A stretch of DNA of 64,000 bases from DATLED01 sp035525495 (GTDB lineage Bacteria; Actinomycetota; Acidimicrobiia; Acidimicrobiales; CADCTF01): the NCBI GenBank assembly GCA_035525495.1, contig DATLED010000027.1:1-64000 (forward strand), written 5' to 3'. Shown piece by piece: positions 40,412 through 49,249 of the stretch. The stretch's first letter is position 1. The number at the start of each line of letters is the position of its first letter. The translations under genes were made by a program, and so were the position numbers. The notes below the pieces were generated by a model. It was not told where the DNA came from. It did not search any database and was given only the letters and a program-made list of their open reading frames with translations.

Positions 40412-41662
40412 ATGTCCGCGACCCCGGCTCCGACGCGCGCCGAGGCCGCCGCGCTCGACGCCGCCGACGGGCTCGCATCGTTTCGCGATCGGTTCCTCCT
40501 CGACGACGGCGGGCCCATCTACCTCGACGGCCACTCCCTCGGCCGATTGCCACGCGCCACGATCGAGCGGATCGGCCGCACCGTCGTCGACGAGTGGGGT
40601 CGTGGGCTCGTCCGTAGCTGGGGCTCGGAATGGATCGACCTCCCGCGGACCGTCGGCGACCGTCTCGCCGCGACGGTCCTCGGCGCGCGTTCGGGCGAGG
40701 TCCTCGTCGCGGACTCGACGTCCGTCAACCTGTACAAGCTGGCGCGCGCAGCCCTCGACGCCGACCCGTCCGGCCGGCGCGTGATCGTCACCGACCGCGC
40801 GAACTTCCCGACCGATCGCTACATCCTCGAGGGCCTCGGCGAGGTCCGGTTCGTCGACGATGACCCCGACGCTTCGGCGATCGCGTCGGCCACGAGCGCG
40901 GGCGACGTCGCCCTCGTGAGCCTCTCGCTCGTCGCCTATCGATCCGGAGCGCTCCTCGACCTGACCGGCATCACCGCCATCGCGCGCGCGGCCGGGGCGA
41001 TGACGCTGTGGGACCTGAGCCACGCCGCCGGCGCGGTGCCGATCGATCTCGAGGGTGCCGGGGTCGACCTGGCCGTCGGGTGCACCTACAAGTACCTCAA
41101 CGCCGGTCCAGGCGCGCCCGCCTTCCTGTACGTGCGGCAGGACCAACAGGGCCGCCTCGTCCAACCGATCCGAGGCTGGTTCGGGGCGGCGGCCCAGTTC
41201 GCCATGGGTCCGGTCTACGAACCGGCCGACGGCATCGACCGCTTCGCCGTCGGCACGCCGCCGGTCCTGGGCCTCGTCGCCGTCGACGAAGGCGTCGGCG
41301 TCATCGCCGAAGCGGGGATCGAGGCGCTGCGGCGGAAGAGCCTGGCGCTTACCGACCTGGTCATCACCCTCGCCGACCAGCACCTGGCGCCGCTCGGGTT
41401 CGACGTCGGGACGCCACGCGCCCACCATCAGCGCGGATCCCACGTCGCCCTCCGCCACCCCCAGGCGTGGCGCCTGTGCCGCGCGCTGATCGAAGACCTC
41501 GGCGTCGTTCCCGACTTCCGCGAACCCGACGTCATCCGCTTCGGGCTCACCGCGGTGAACACCCGCTTCGTCGACGCGTGGGACGCGGTCGACCGCCTCC
41601 GCCGCGCGGCTGACGAACGGGCCTTCGAGCGGTTCCCGGTCGAGCGCACCCGGGTCACGTAG
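40412..41662 (+). CDS. kynU: kynureninase
   Basis: PLP-dependent hydrolase of 416 aa that cleaves kynurenine or 3-hydroxykynurenine to (hydroxy)anthranilate and alanine. YLDGHSLGRLP, ADSTSVNLYKL, LWDLSHAAGAVPIDL (Asp and His near PLP) and the Schiff-base Lys in CTYKYLNAGPG (near 228) are family signatures. TAAGGT (40400-40405) lies 6 nt before ATG 40412. No other tryptophan-degradation gene is nearby; putA follows after 9 bp. Confidence 0.94.
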   Translation: MSATPAPTRAEAAALDAADGLASFRDRFLLDDGGPIYLDGHSLGRLPRATIERIGRTVVDEWGRGLVRSWGSEWIDLPRTVGDRLAATVLGARSGEVLVADSTSVNLYKLARAALDADPSGRRVIVTDRANFPTDRYILEGLGEVRFVDDDPDASAIASATSAGDVALVSLSLVAYRSGALLDLTGITAIARAAGAMTLWDLSHAAGAVPIDLEGAGVDLAVGCTYKYLNAGPGAPAFLYVRQDQQGRLVQPIRGWFGAAAQFAMGPVYEPADGIDRFAVGTPPVLGLVAVDEGVGVIAEAGIEALRRKSLALTDLVITLADQHLAPLGFDVGTPRAHHQRGSHVALRHPQAWRLCRALIEDLGVVPDFREPDVIRFGLTAVNTRFVDAWDAVDRLRRAADERAFERFPVERTRVT

Positions 41663-41671
41663 CTTTCGGTC

Positions 41672-44668
41672 GTGGCCTCACCGCTCGACGCCGAGGTGAC
41701 GGAGCTGGCGAGGCGGATCGCCGACCTCGGTGCGGGCGAGCAGAGCCGGGTGTTCCACATGAGCTGGTGGAGCGAGCGGATGCTCACGTGGGCGATGGCC
41801 CACCCGGACTTCAAGACCCAGCTCTTCCGCTTCGTCGACGTGTTCCCCGCCACGACGGGCGCGGACGACGTCCTGCGCCACATCCACGAGTACTTCGAGG
41901 GGGCGGACGCGCCGAGGCTCATGGGTCTCGGCGTGGACCTCGCCGAGAAGATGCCCTTCGGCGGTTCGATCTCGGCGTCGGTGGCGCGCCGCAACATCCT
42001 CAAGATGGCGGAGCAGTTCATCGTCGGTGAGGATCCCGGTGAAGCCGTCGAAGGCCTGCATCAGCTCTGGCGCGATGGCAGCGCGTTCACCGTCGACCTC
42101 CTCGGCGAGAAGACGGTCACGGAAGACGAGGCCGATCGCTACGCCGCTCGCGTCGAGGAGCTGTTGACGACTTTGCTCGACCGCACGCGGTCATGGGCGC
42201 CCGACGACGTCCTCGAGTTCGACGACCGCGGGCGGTTGCCTCGAGTCAACGTGAGCATCAAGCCTACGGCGCTGGCGTCGCTGTACTCACCGTTGACCCG
42301 CGACGACGGGCTCGCGCAGGCCAAGGGCCGGCTGCGCCCACTCCTGCGCCTCGCCGCCGAGCGCGACGCCTTCGTGTACTTCGACATGGAGCACTACGAG
42401 GTCAAGGACCTCACGTTGGAGCTCTTCCGTGAGCTCCTCGACGAGCCGGACTTCGCCGCCCTCGACGCCGGTGTCGTCGTGCAGGCGTACCTCAAGGACT
42501 CGCGCGACGACCTGGCCGAGCTGATCGCGTGGTCGGCCGGGCGGTCGAAGCCGATCGGCGTCCGCCTGGTCAAAGGCGCGTACTGGGACTCCGAGACGAT
42601 CCTCGCGAAGGCGGAGGGTTGGCCCGTCCCGGTGTTCCAGCAGAAGGACGAGACCGACGCCAACTACGAGCGGTGCGCGCGGCTCCTGCACGACCACCAC
42701 GGTTCGGTCCGGGCGGCCTTCGCCAGCCACAACCTCCGGTCCTTGGCCTACGCCGTGACGTACGCGCGGTCCAAGGGCATCCCGGACAGCGGTTACGAGA
42801 TCCAGATGCTCTATGGCATGGCCGAGCCGATCCACGCCGCCATCCGACGACTCGGCCTCCGGTTGCGCGTCTACGCACCCGTCGGCGACCTCGTGCCCGG
42901 CATGGCCTACCTCGTCCGCCGCCTGCTCGAGAACACGTCGAACGAGAGCTTCGTCCGTCACCGCTTCGCCGAGGGCCGCCAGCTCGACGAGCTCATCGCG
43001 CCGCCGCGGGCGGATCAGATCCCGTCACCGGAACCGCCCCGTCGAGGCGCGCCCACGGAGACCGCTCACCCCGGCGGGTACGACCACGAGCCGCACGGTG
43101 AGTTCCGACGTGCACCAGTGCGCGCGGACTTCGCCGCAGCCGTCGCCGATGCCGGCGCGGCGCCGACCATCGAGGTGCCTGCGGTGATCGGCGGCGAACG
43201 GGTGCAGACGACGGCCACGATCCGGTCCGTCGATCCGGCCGACCCGGACCGGGTCGTCGCCGTCTCTGCGTCGTGCGGTCGAGCCGAGGCCGACGCCGCC
43301 ATCGACTCGGCCGCGAAGGCGTGGGAGAGGTGGCGCCGCGTGCCCGCATCCGACCGCGCCGCCGTCCTCTTCGGCGCCGCCCAATGGATGCGGTTGCGAC
43401 GCGACGAGCTCGCCGCTCTGGAGGTGTTCGAGGCCGGCAAGCCGTGGAAGGAGGCCGACGGCGACGTTTGCGAGGCCATCGACTTCTGCGAGTACTACGG
43501 CCGCGAGATGGTGCGCCTCGACCGCGCCGGCGGCATCGTCGAGTCTCCGCCGGGCGAGCAGAACCGGATGCGCTATCAACCGCGCGGGCTCGTCGCGGTG
43601 ATCTCGCCGTGGAACTTCCCGCTCGCGATCCCGTGCGGGATGGTCAGCGCGGCCCTCGTGACCGGCAACTGCGTCCTCCTGAAACCCGCGGAGCAGACAC
43701 CGGCGACGGCCTACCGGCTGGTCGAGGCCTTCGAGGCGGGCGGGCTCCCGCCTGGCGTCCTGTCGTTCCTCCCGGGCATCGGCGAGGACGTCGGTGCCCA
43801 CCTGGTCGAGCACCCCGCGATCGCCGGCATCGCCTTCACCGGATCCAAGGCGGTCGGCCTCGCCATCACCGCCGCGGCAGCGGTGCACCGCCCGGGGCAG
43901 CGACAGATCAAGCGCGTGATCGCCGAGATGGGCGGAAAGAACGCGTTGATCATCGACGACGACGCCGATCTCGACCAGGCGGTGCCAGCGGCGATCACCT
44001 CGGCGTTCGGGTTCGCAGGCCAGAAGTGCTCGGCGGCGTCGCGCCTCATCGTCCTCGACGCCGTCTACGACGAGCTCATCCCGCGCCTGGCCGGCGCGTG
44101 CAGCGAGCTGCGCGTCGGCCACCCCCGCGACATGAGCGTCCAGGTCGGGCCCGTCATCGACGCGGAGGCCCATGCCCGCATCGAGGCCTACGTGGCGCTC
44201 GGCGCCACCGAGGGCCGCCTGCTGAACCAGCCGACAGCCGTGCCCGCTGACGCCTGGTTCGTGGCCCCGACGATCGTCCTCGACGCGCCGCCCACATCAC
44301 GCGTGGCTCGCGAAGAGATCTTCGGTCCCGTGCTGACCGTGCTGCGCGCTCGCGACCTCGACCACGCCATCGAGCTCGCCAACGACACCGACTACGCGCT
44401 CACCGGCGGGGTCATCTCGCGGTCGCCGGCCAACATCGAGCGCGTCACCGCGGAGCTCCGGGCCGGCAACGTGTACGTCAACCGCGGAACGACCGGCGCG
44501 GTCGTCGGCCGGCAGCCCTTCGGCGGCTACGGCTTGTCGGGCGTCGGATCGAAGGCGGGCGGGCCCGACTACCTGCTCCAGTTCCTCGATCCCCGCGTGG
44601 TCACCGAGAACACCCTCCGGTCCGGGTTCGCACCCGACGCGGTGCAGGCCACATCCACCGGCGTCTGA
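41672..44668 (+). CDS. putA: bifunctional proline dehydrogenase / P5C dehydrogenase
   Basis: A 998-aa enzyme that oxidises proline to glutamate. PRODH domain about 100-430 (VNVSIKPTALASLY, GVRLVKGAYWDSE, YGMAEPIHAAIRRLGLRLRVYAPVG). ALDH domain about 500-985 with NFPLAIPCGM, the catalytic Glu in AEMGGKNA, and Cys786 in GQKCSAAS. There is no N-terminal ribbon-helix-helix, so this is a catalytic-only short PutA. GTG 41672 follows TAGCTT (41660-41665) by 6 nt, giving a leaderless promoter inside the end of kynU. Confidence 0.96.
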   Translation: MASPLDAEVTELARRIADLGAGEQSRVFHMSWWSERMLTWAMAHPDFKTQLFRFVDVFPATTGADDVLRHIHEYFEGADAPRLMGLGVDLAEKMPFGGSISASVARRNILKMAEQFIVGEDPGEAVEGLHQLWRDGSAFTVDLLGEKTVTEDEADRYAARVEELLTTLLDRTRSWAPDDVLEFDDRGRLPRVNVSIKPTALASLYSPLTRDDGLAQAKGRLRPLLRLAAERDAFVYFDMEHYEVKDLTLELFRELLDEPDFAALDAGVVVQAYLKDSRDDLAELIAWSAGRSKPIGVRLVKGAYWDSETILAKAEGWPVPVFQQKDETDANYERCARLLHDHHGSVRAAFASHNLRSLAYAVTYARSKGIPDSGYEIQMLYGMAEPIHAAIRRLGLRLRVYAPVGDLVPGMAYLVRRLLENTSNESFVRHRFAEGRQLDELIAPPRADQIPSPEPPRRGAPTETAHPGGYDHEPHGEFRRAPVRADFAAAVADAGAAPTIEVPAVIGGERVQTTATIRSVDPADPDRVVAVSASCGRAEADAAIDSAAKAWERWRRVPASDRAAVLFGAAQWMRLRRDELAALEVFEAGKPWKEADGDVCEAIDFCEYYGREMVRLDRAGGIVESPPGEQNRMRYQPRGLVAVISPWNFPLAIPCGMVSAALVTGNCVLLKPAEQTPATAYRLVEAFEAGGLPPGVLSFLPGIGEDVGAHLVEHPAIAGIAFTGSKAVGLAITAAAAVHRPGQRQIKRVIAEMGGKNALIIDDDADLDQAVPAAITSAFGFAGQKCSAASRLIVLDAVYDELIPRLAGACSELRVGHPRDMSVQVGPVIDAEAHARIEAYVALGATEGRLLNQPTAVPADAWFVAPTIVLDAPPTSRVAREEIFGPVLTVLRARDLDHAIELANDTDYALTGGVISRSPANIERVTAELRAGNVYVNRGTTGAVVGRQPFGGYGLSGVGSKAGGPDYLLQFLDPRVVTENTLRSGFAPDAVQATSTGV

Positions 44669-44758
44669 GCCGAGGCTGTGCTGCGCGCGGTCGGCGACGA
44701 CACGTCCACGCTCCGTCAGACGGCGCGGGGCATGCGTGACAAGGGTGCCGGCCACGTC

Positions 44759-44863
44759 TAGGGTGACCCCGTTCCAAAGCACAGGTCGGTGGAGCGATCC
44801 ACCGAATGGCCCTGGACCTCCGGGCTGGGTCGCCCACAACGAACCTCGGAGAACCCGCTCTTC
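44759..44863 (+). promoter_or_regulatory. promoter and ~95-nt structured leader
   Basis: TAGGGT (44759-44764) is a strong -10, but the ATG is 100 nt further on, unlike most genes here. The leader contains a perfect 7-bp stem CGGTGGA/TCCACCG (44787-44793, 44798-44804) capped by a GCGA tetraloop. An outer AGGTC/GACCT pairing (44783-44787, 44815-44819) and a second small hairpin TGGG-TCG-CCCA follow. This may be a cis-regulatory RNA; leaders of secreted cell-wall proteins in actinobacteria often carry c-di-AMP or c-di-GMP riboswitches. I could not match a known class. Confidence 0.4.
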
Positions 44864-46243
44864 ATGCTTTCGCGCTCCTTCGTCACGTCCCGACTTCGAT
44901 CGGGTCGCCTGCTCGGTGCCCTGGTCGCCGCCTTCGCCGTCACGGTGCTGGCGGCAGTGCCCGCCGGCGCGGATGTTTCCTTCATCAACGCCCGTCGCGC
45001 GGCGGCGGGGCTCCCGCCCGTCTCGGACAGTGGCGGGCTCGCGGGTGTGGCGGCGCGCCACTCGGCGGAGATGGCCGCGGCCGGACGCCTCTACCACTCG
45101 ACGAACCTCGGGGCCACGGTGTCGTCGGTGGTCGCGTGGCAGGGCGTCGGCGAAAACGTCGGCGTCGGTGCGAGCCTCAGCGACGTGAACGCCATGTTCA
45201 TGCAGTCGTCGGTCCATCGGGCCAACATCCTCGGCAACTACAACCTGGCCGGGGTCGGGACGGCGACGGGCTCGGATGGACGGGTCTGGGTGACCCAGGT
45301 GTTCGCTCGCGTCGCTTCGATCCCCCGCACCACGACCGCGGCCCCAACGGGCTCGACCGGGTCCGTGCGCTCGACGACGCCGTCGACCAGCACGGCGACG
45401 CGCTCGACCACCACGAGGGTCTCGCGCCGCGCCCCCCGCACGACCTTGGCGGCGACGGCGACCCCGCCGCGCCCCGCAGGCGCGGTTGCCGGGCTCTCGT
45501 CCATCGACGGCGGTTACCGCGTGGTCGCCGAGGATGGCGGCGTGTTCACCTTTGGTGACGCGGTGTTCGCCGGCAGCGCCGCGGACCTCGATCTCGACGA
45601 GGAGATCGTCGGGGGATCGTCGACGCCTTCGGGCAATGGCTACCTCCTCTACGGCGAGCGCGGCGGGGTGTTCGCCTTCGGCGACGCCGAGTTCCACGGG
45701 AGCGCGGCCGGGATCGAACTGCACGCCCCCGTCGTCGGCGGCGCGTCGTCGCCGACGGGTGAGGGCTACCGCCTGTTCATGGCCGATGGTGGCGTCCTGA
45801 CCTTCGGCGACGCGACGTTCGAGGGATCGCTCGTCGGCGAGCCGAGCAACGGTGCCATCGTCGGCGGCGCCCGCACCGCGACCGGGCGCGGCTACTGGCT
45901 CGCCGGCGCGGACGGGGGCGTCTACGCCTTCGGGGACGCCGCTTTCCACGGAAGCGCGGCGGAGGTGGGCGCGCTCACGGCCCCGATCCGTTCGATCACG
46001 GCGACACCGTCGGGCCGCGGCTATTGGCTCGTCGGTGCCGACGGAGGTGTCTTCGCCTTCGGAGACGCGGGCTACTTCGGGTCCCTCGTCGGCGACCCCG
46101 GGGCTCCCGTCCGCGCCCTGATCGCCGCTCCGGGCGCCAAGGGATACTGGCTGATCCGCTCCGATCGCCGGATCGTCCCCTTCGGCACCGTCGACGGACC
46201 CGTCCGCCACTACTTCGGCATCGCCGGTCTCCGGCTCGTGTAA
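44864..46243 (+). CDS. secreted CAP-domain protein with six GGVFAFGDA repeats
   Basis: A 459-aa secreted protein. Signal peptide near 16-38 (LLGALVAAFAVTVLAAVPAGA). A CAP/SCP domain spans about 40-155 (FINARRAAAGLPPV, HSAEMAAAGRLYHS, GENVGVGASL, HRANILG). A Thr-rich linker follows. Then come six repeats of about 42 residues carrying GYxLxxxDGGVFAFGDAxFxGS, the last one degenerate, probably a beta-propeller. CAP domains act in cell-wall or lipid contexts; the repeat type is common in secreted proteins of Acidimicrobiia-like bacteria. ATG 44864 is chosen as the start of the signal peptide. Confidence 0.87.
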   Translation: MLSRSFVTSRLRSGRLLGALVAAFAVTVLAAVPAGADVSFINARRAAAGLPPVSDSGGLAGVAARHSAEMAAAGRLYHSTNLGATVSSVVAWQGVGENVGVGASLSDVNAMFMQSSVHRANILGNYNLAGVGTATGSDGRVWVTQVFARVASIPRTTTAAPTGSTGSVRSTTPSTSTATRSTTTRVSRRAPRTTLAATATPPRPAGAVAGLSSIDGGYRVVAEDGGVFTFGDAVFAGSAADLDLDEEIVGGSSTPSGNGYLLYGERGGVFAFGDAEFHGSAAGIELHAPVVGGASSPTGEGYRLFMADGGVLTFGDATFEGSLVGEPSNGAIVGGARTATGRGYWLAGADGGVYAFGDAAFHGSAAEVGALTAPIRSITATPSGRGYWLVGADGGVFAFGDAGYFGSLVGDPGAPVRALIAAPGAKGYWLIRSDRRIVPFGTVDGPVRHYFGIAGLRLV

Positions 46244-46256
46244 CTAGGGTCCGGCG

Positions 46257-47075
46257 ATGGGCCCCGATCCGTCTGCAGCTCGCCTCGCCGGCAAGACCGC
46301 CATCATCGTCGGGGCCGGCCAGACGCCTGGCGCGACGATCGGCAACGGCCGGGCGACGGCTGTCCTGTTCGCCCGCAACGGCGCGGAGGTCCTCGTCGTC
46401 GACCGCGACGAGGGGTCGGCGGAGGAGACCGCTTCGATGATCCGTGAGGAAGGCGGGAAGGCGACCGTCCACGTGAGCGACATCGCCTCGGAGACCGCGT
46501 GCTCGGCGCTGGCCGACGTTGCGACCCGCACGTTCCACGGACGCGTCGACATCCTCCACAACAACGTGGGCATCGGCGCCGGCGATGCCACGCCCACCCG
46601 CCTCACCGAGGACGCGTGGGACGCGATCATCGACGTCAACCTCAAGGCGATGTGGCTCACGTGCAAGCACGTCGTGCCCGTGATGCGCGAGCAGGGCGCG
46701 GGATCGATCACGTGCGTCTCGTCGGTGGCCTCGGTCGCGGCGGCGGGAAACCTCACGGCCTACAAGGTGTCGAAGGCGGGCGTGAACGCGCTCGTGCAAG
46801 CCCTCGCGTCGACCAACGCCCGTCACGGGGTCCGCGTCAATGCCATCCTCCCCGGGCTCATCGACACGCCGATGGCCGTCGACGCCGTCGCCCGCGCCTC
46901 CGGCGTGTCCCGCGAAGAGGTGGCGTCGGTCCGGGCGTCACGTGTCCCGATGAAGCGACAGGGAACGGCGTGGGACGTCGCGCAGGCTGCGGTCTACCTG
47001 TCGTCCGACGAGGCGGCGTTCGTCACCGGAGTGCTGCTGCCCGTCGACGGCGGGCAGTGCACGATGGTGGGCTAG
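46257..47075 (+). CDS. SDR family oxidoreductase
   Basis: Short-chain dehydrogenase of 272 aa. The cofactor loop is IVGAGQTPGATIGNG, an extended variant of TGxxxGxG. LHNNVGIGAG, the catalytic Ser in SSVASVAAAG, Tyr/Lys in AYKVSKAG, and ILPGLIDTPM follow. Substrate unknown. TAGGGT (46245-46250) lies 6 nt before ATG 46257. Its stop TAG overlaps the opposite-strand stop of the next gene in the sequence CTAG. Confidence 0.9.
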   Translation: MGPDPSAARLAGKTAIIVGAGQTPGATIGNGRATAVLFARNGAEVLVVDRDEGSAEETASMIREEGGKATVHVSDIASETACSALADVATRTFHGRVDILHNNVGIGAGDATPTRLTEDAWDAIIDVNLKAMWLTCKHVVPVMREQGAGSITCVSSVASVAAAGNLTAYKVSKAGVNALVQALASTNARHGVRVNAILPGLIDTPMAVDAVARASGVSREEVASVRASRVPMKRQGTAWDVAQAAVYLSSDEAAFVTGVLLPVDGGQCTMVG

Positions 47076-47611
47076 AGCCAGCTGGCTCGAGCGCTCGTCA
47101 GCTCGCCGTCGGCGACCGGGGGTTGCCCGAGACGACCTGCGCGCACCTCGTCGAGCGTGCGCCGGACCACGTCGACGATCTCGGGTGCGGCCGCCCGCAG
47201 GCCCTCGAGGTCGGCCGGCGTGACGTCATCGATCGGCACCTGCGCGTGCTCGAGCAGACCCGCCAGGTCCTCGAGCTTGGCCTGGAGCCAACCCAGCGGG
47301 TCGCTCGACAGCTCCTCGACGAAGTGGCGCCGCGTGGGGTTCCAGCCGTGGAAGCGGGGGTGGTGGTGCGTGCGGTCGTACGTGCCGTTGCTCCCGTAGG
47401 ACTCCAGCAGGTCGGCGCGCCAGATCGGGCGGTCGACGGCGATCGGGCGGGCCGAATAGATCGATCCCTTGAGCTCCCCCTGCTCGAGGAAGCGGACCTC
47501 GAGGCGCACGCCGTGCTCCGGGCCCTCCTCGCCAGGCGACGGCCGCGGGTCCACGAAGTACAGATCGCTGACGACCACACCGATCCGTTCGAAGCCGAAC
47601 ACCCGCAGCAT
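47072..47611 (-). CDS. hypothetical protein downstream of gamma-carbonic anhydrase
   Basis: A 179-aa protein not assigned to a family. It begins MLRVFGFERIGVVVSDLYFVDP and has many charged residues, an R-x-H-HHPRFHGWNP segment near 90-100 and a helical C-terminus. No signal peptide or membrane helix. ATG 47611 overlaps the stop of the carbonic anhydrase (TGATG), so the two are co-translated. Confidence 0.75.
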   Translation of the reverse strand: MLRVFGFERIGVVVSDLYFVDPRPSPGEEGPEHGVRLEVRFLEQGELKGSIYSARPIAVDRPIWRADLLESYGSNGTYDRTHHHPRFHGWNPTRRHFVEELSSDPLGWLQAKLEDLAGLLEHAQVPIDDVTPADLEGLRAAAPEIVDVVRRTLDEVRAGRLGQPPVADGELTSARASWL

Positions 47612-48138
47612 CAGCGCACCTCCTCCACGCCGCCGCGATGGCGGACGGCGAGCTCGGCGTAGGCCGGCGGGTTCATCTTCACCCAGAACTCGGCGGGCGT
47701 GCCCTCGAGCGCCCGCTTCACGACGGCCGGCGATCCCGCCGCGAGCACGCCGGCGGGGATCTCGGCGTTGGCGGCGACGAGGGAGTGAGCGGCGATCATG
47801 GTGCGGGCGCCGATGCGGGCTCCGTCGAGGATCGTCGACCCGTTGGCGACGAGGCACTCCTCGCCGAGGGTGGCGCCGTGGACGACGCAGAGGTGGGCGA
47901 CGGTCGCGCCCTTCCCGACCTCGGTGGTGGCGTTCGGCGGGCCGTGGAGGACGGCGCCATCCTGGACGTTGGCGCCCTCTCGGATGATCACCGGCGAGTA
48001 GTCGGCGCGGACGACCGCGCCGTACCAGACCGATGCGCCCGCCTCGACGACGACCTCTCCGACGAGCGTGGCCGTGGGCGCGATGAACGCCGTCGGATGG
48101 ACGTCGGGGGCGCGGCCCTCGAAGGCGAAGAGCGGCAT
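47611..48138 (-). CDS. gamma-class carbonic anhydrase family protein
   Basis: Left-handed beta-helix protein of 175 aa built of hexapeptide repeats. Three His residues in VLHGPP, VAHLCVVHG are placed like the zinc/iron ligands of gamma carbonic anhydrases, and VRADYSPVIIREGANVQDG is the family signature. It likely hydrates CO2, or is a non-catalytic CaiE/PaaY-like relative. ATG 48138 starts at MPLFAFEGRAP. Confidence 0.92.
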   Translation of the reverse strand: MPLFAFEGRAPDVHPTAFIAPTATLVGEVVVEAGASVWYGAVVRADYSPVIIREGANVQDGAVLHGPPNATTEVGKGATVAHLCVVHGATLGEECLVANGSTILDGARIGARTMIAAHSLVAANAEIPAGVLAAGSPAVVKRALEGTPAEFWVKMNPPAYAELAVRHRGGVEEVR

Positions 48139-48251
48139 GCGGGTCACGCTACCGGCGCCCCGCTGGTGCCGCTCGACGGCAACGGAAGGGAGCCACCGAA
48201 GTGCGGCGGGGACGCGCCGACGAGCGCTCGGGATTGCGCCACGATTGCGGA

Positions 48252-49226
48252 ATGGAGCCGAACCGCATTCGCCGTTCCACCGTGATCGCAGCGGCGACGG
48301 CCGTGTGGGCACTGACCGCGGGGTGCGGCGGCGCTGACCAGCGCGCCGACCAGGCCACCACGACGACCACGACGACGCCGGGCGTCACGACGAGCCCGCC
48401 CCTCGAAGGAGCGACGGCCCCGTCCACGTCGGGGGCGCGCGGTGACGCCCCGCAGGTGCGGTCGACGACGAGGACCACCTCCACCCAGGCGCGCCCGTCC
48501 ACGCCGTCGACGAACGCTCCCGATGCCGGCGAGACGTCTCCCGGCGGCGGCGACGTCCAACCGACGGCGACCGACGACGGCTCCCAGGGACCTCCCGGTG
48601 CCTTCGCCCGGACCCTCCTCCGGCCCCAGCCGGCGACCACGATCGTCCTCGACCGCTTCGCCCAGGACGGCGTCACTCTCGGTGCGGCGGCCGTCGACCA
48701 CGCGACTCGCATGATGGGCGAGGTCACCAAGAAGCGGGTCGACGTCCGTTCGGTGGCGGCGTTGGGATCGACCGACACCTCGTGGACGGCCGATGAGATC
48801 CGGTCGACCGCCGACCGCGTCGCCCGCGTGCCTCAGGGCACCGACCGACGGGCCGCGGTGCGACTGCTCGTCCTGCGAGGTTCCTTCGACGGCAACGAGC
48901 AGGTCCTCGGCGTCACCGTCCGGGGCGACGTCGTGGCCCTCTTCCCCGAGCGGATCGCCGACGCGGCGACGCCCCTCGTCAGCCGCGCCGCCCTCGAGGA
49001 CGCCGTGCTCCTCCACGAGCTCGGCCACGTTCTCGGTCTCGTCGACCTGGCGCGCGACACGGGCCGGGCGGACAAGGAGCATCCGGGCCACTCGTCCAAC
49101 ACCGCGTCGGTGATGTACTGGGCGGTGGACTCGAGTCTCGTGGGCCAGGTCCTGAACGGTCCGCCGCCGAACGACTTCGACCGTGATGACCTCGCCGACC
49201 TGGCCGCGCTCCGCAACGGCGCCTGA
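48252..49226 (+). CDS. lipoprotein with snapalysin/metzincin-like zinc motif
   Basis: A 324-aa lipoprotein: lipobox LTAGC (Cys near 25), then a Thr/Ser/Pro-rich linker of about 90 residues and a C-terminal domain. The domain contains HELGHVLGLVD, an HExxHxxGxxD motif as in snapalysin-type metzincins, and a later SVMYW that could be the Met-turn. It is probably an exported zinc protease acting at the cell surface. ATG 48252 gives the compact signal peptide. No assigned family. Confidence 0.78.
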   Translation: MEPNRIRRSTVIAAATAVWALTAGCGGADQRADQATTTTTTTPGVTTSPPLEGATAPSTSGARGDAPQVRSTTRTTSTQARPSTPSTNAPDAGETSPGGGDVQPTATDDGSQGPPGAFARTLLRPQPATTIVLDRFAQDGVTLGAAAVDHATRMMGEVTKKRVDVRSVAALGSTDTSWTADEIRSTADRVARVPQGTDRRAAVRLLVLRGSFDGNEQVLGVTVRGDVVALFPERIADAATPLVSRAALEDAVLLHELGHVLGLVDLARDTGRADKEHPGHSSNTASVMYWAVDSSLVGQVLNGPPPNDFDRDDLADLAALRNGA

Positions 49227-49249
49227 ACCAGCTTGTACGGTCTCGGGCC

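Noticed and set aside
40412..44668. kynU-putA as a dedicated tryptophan/proline pathway operon
   Set aside because: Each gene has its own -10-like box, and no other kynurenine-pathway genes are nearby; adjacency alone is weak evidence.
45480..46243. CRISPR-like or tandem DNA repeats
   Set aside because: The periodicity is in the protein (propeller-like repeats); DNA identity between units is low and there are no spacers.
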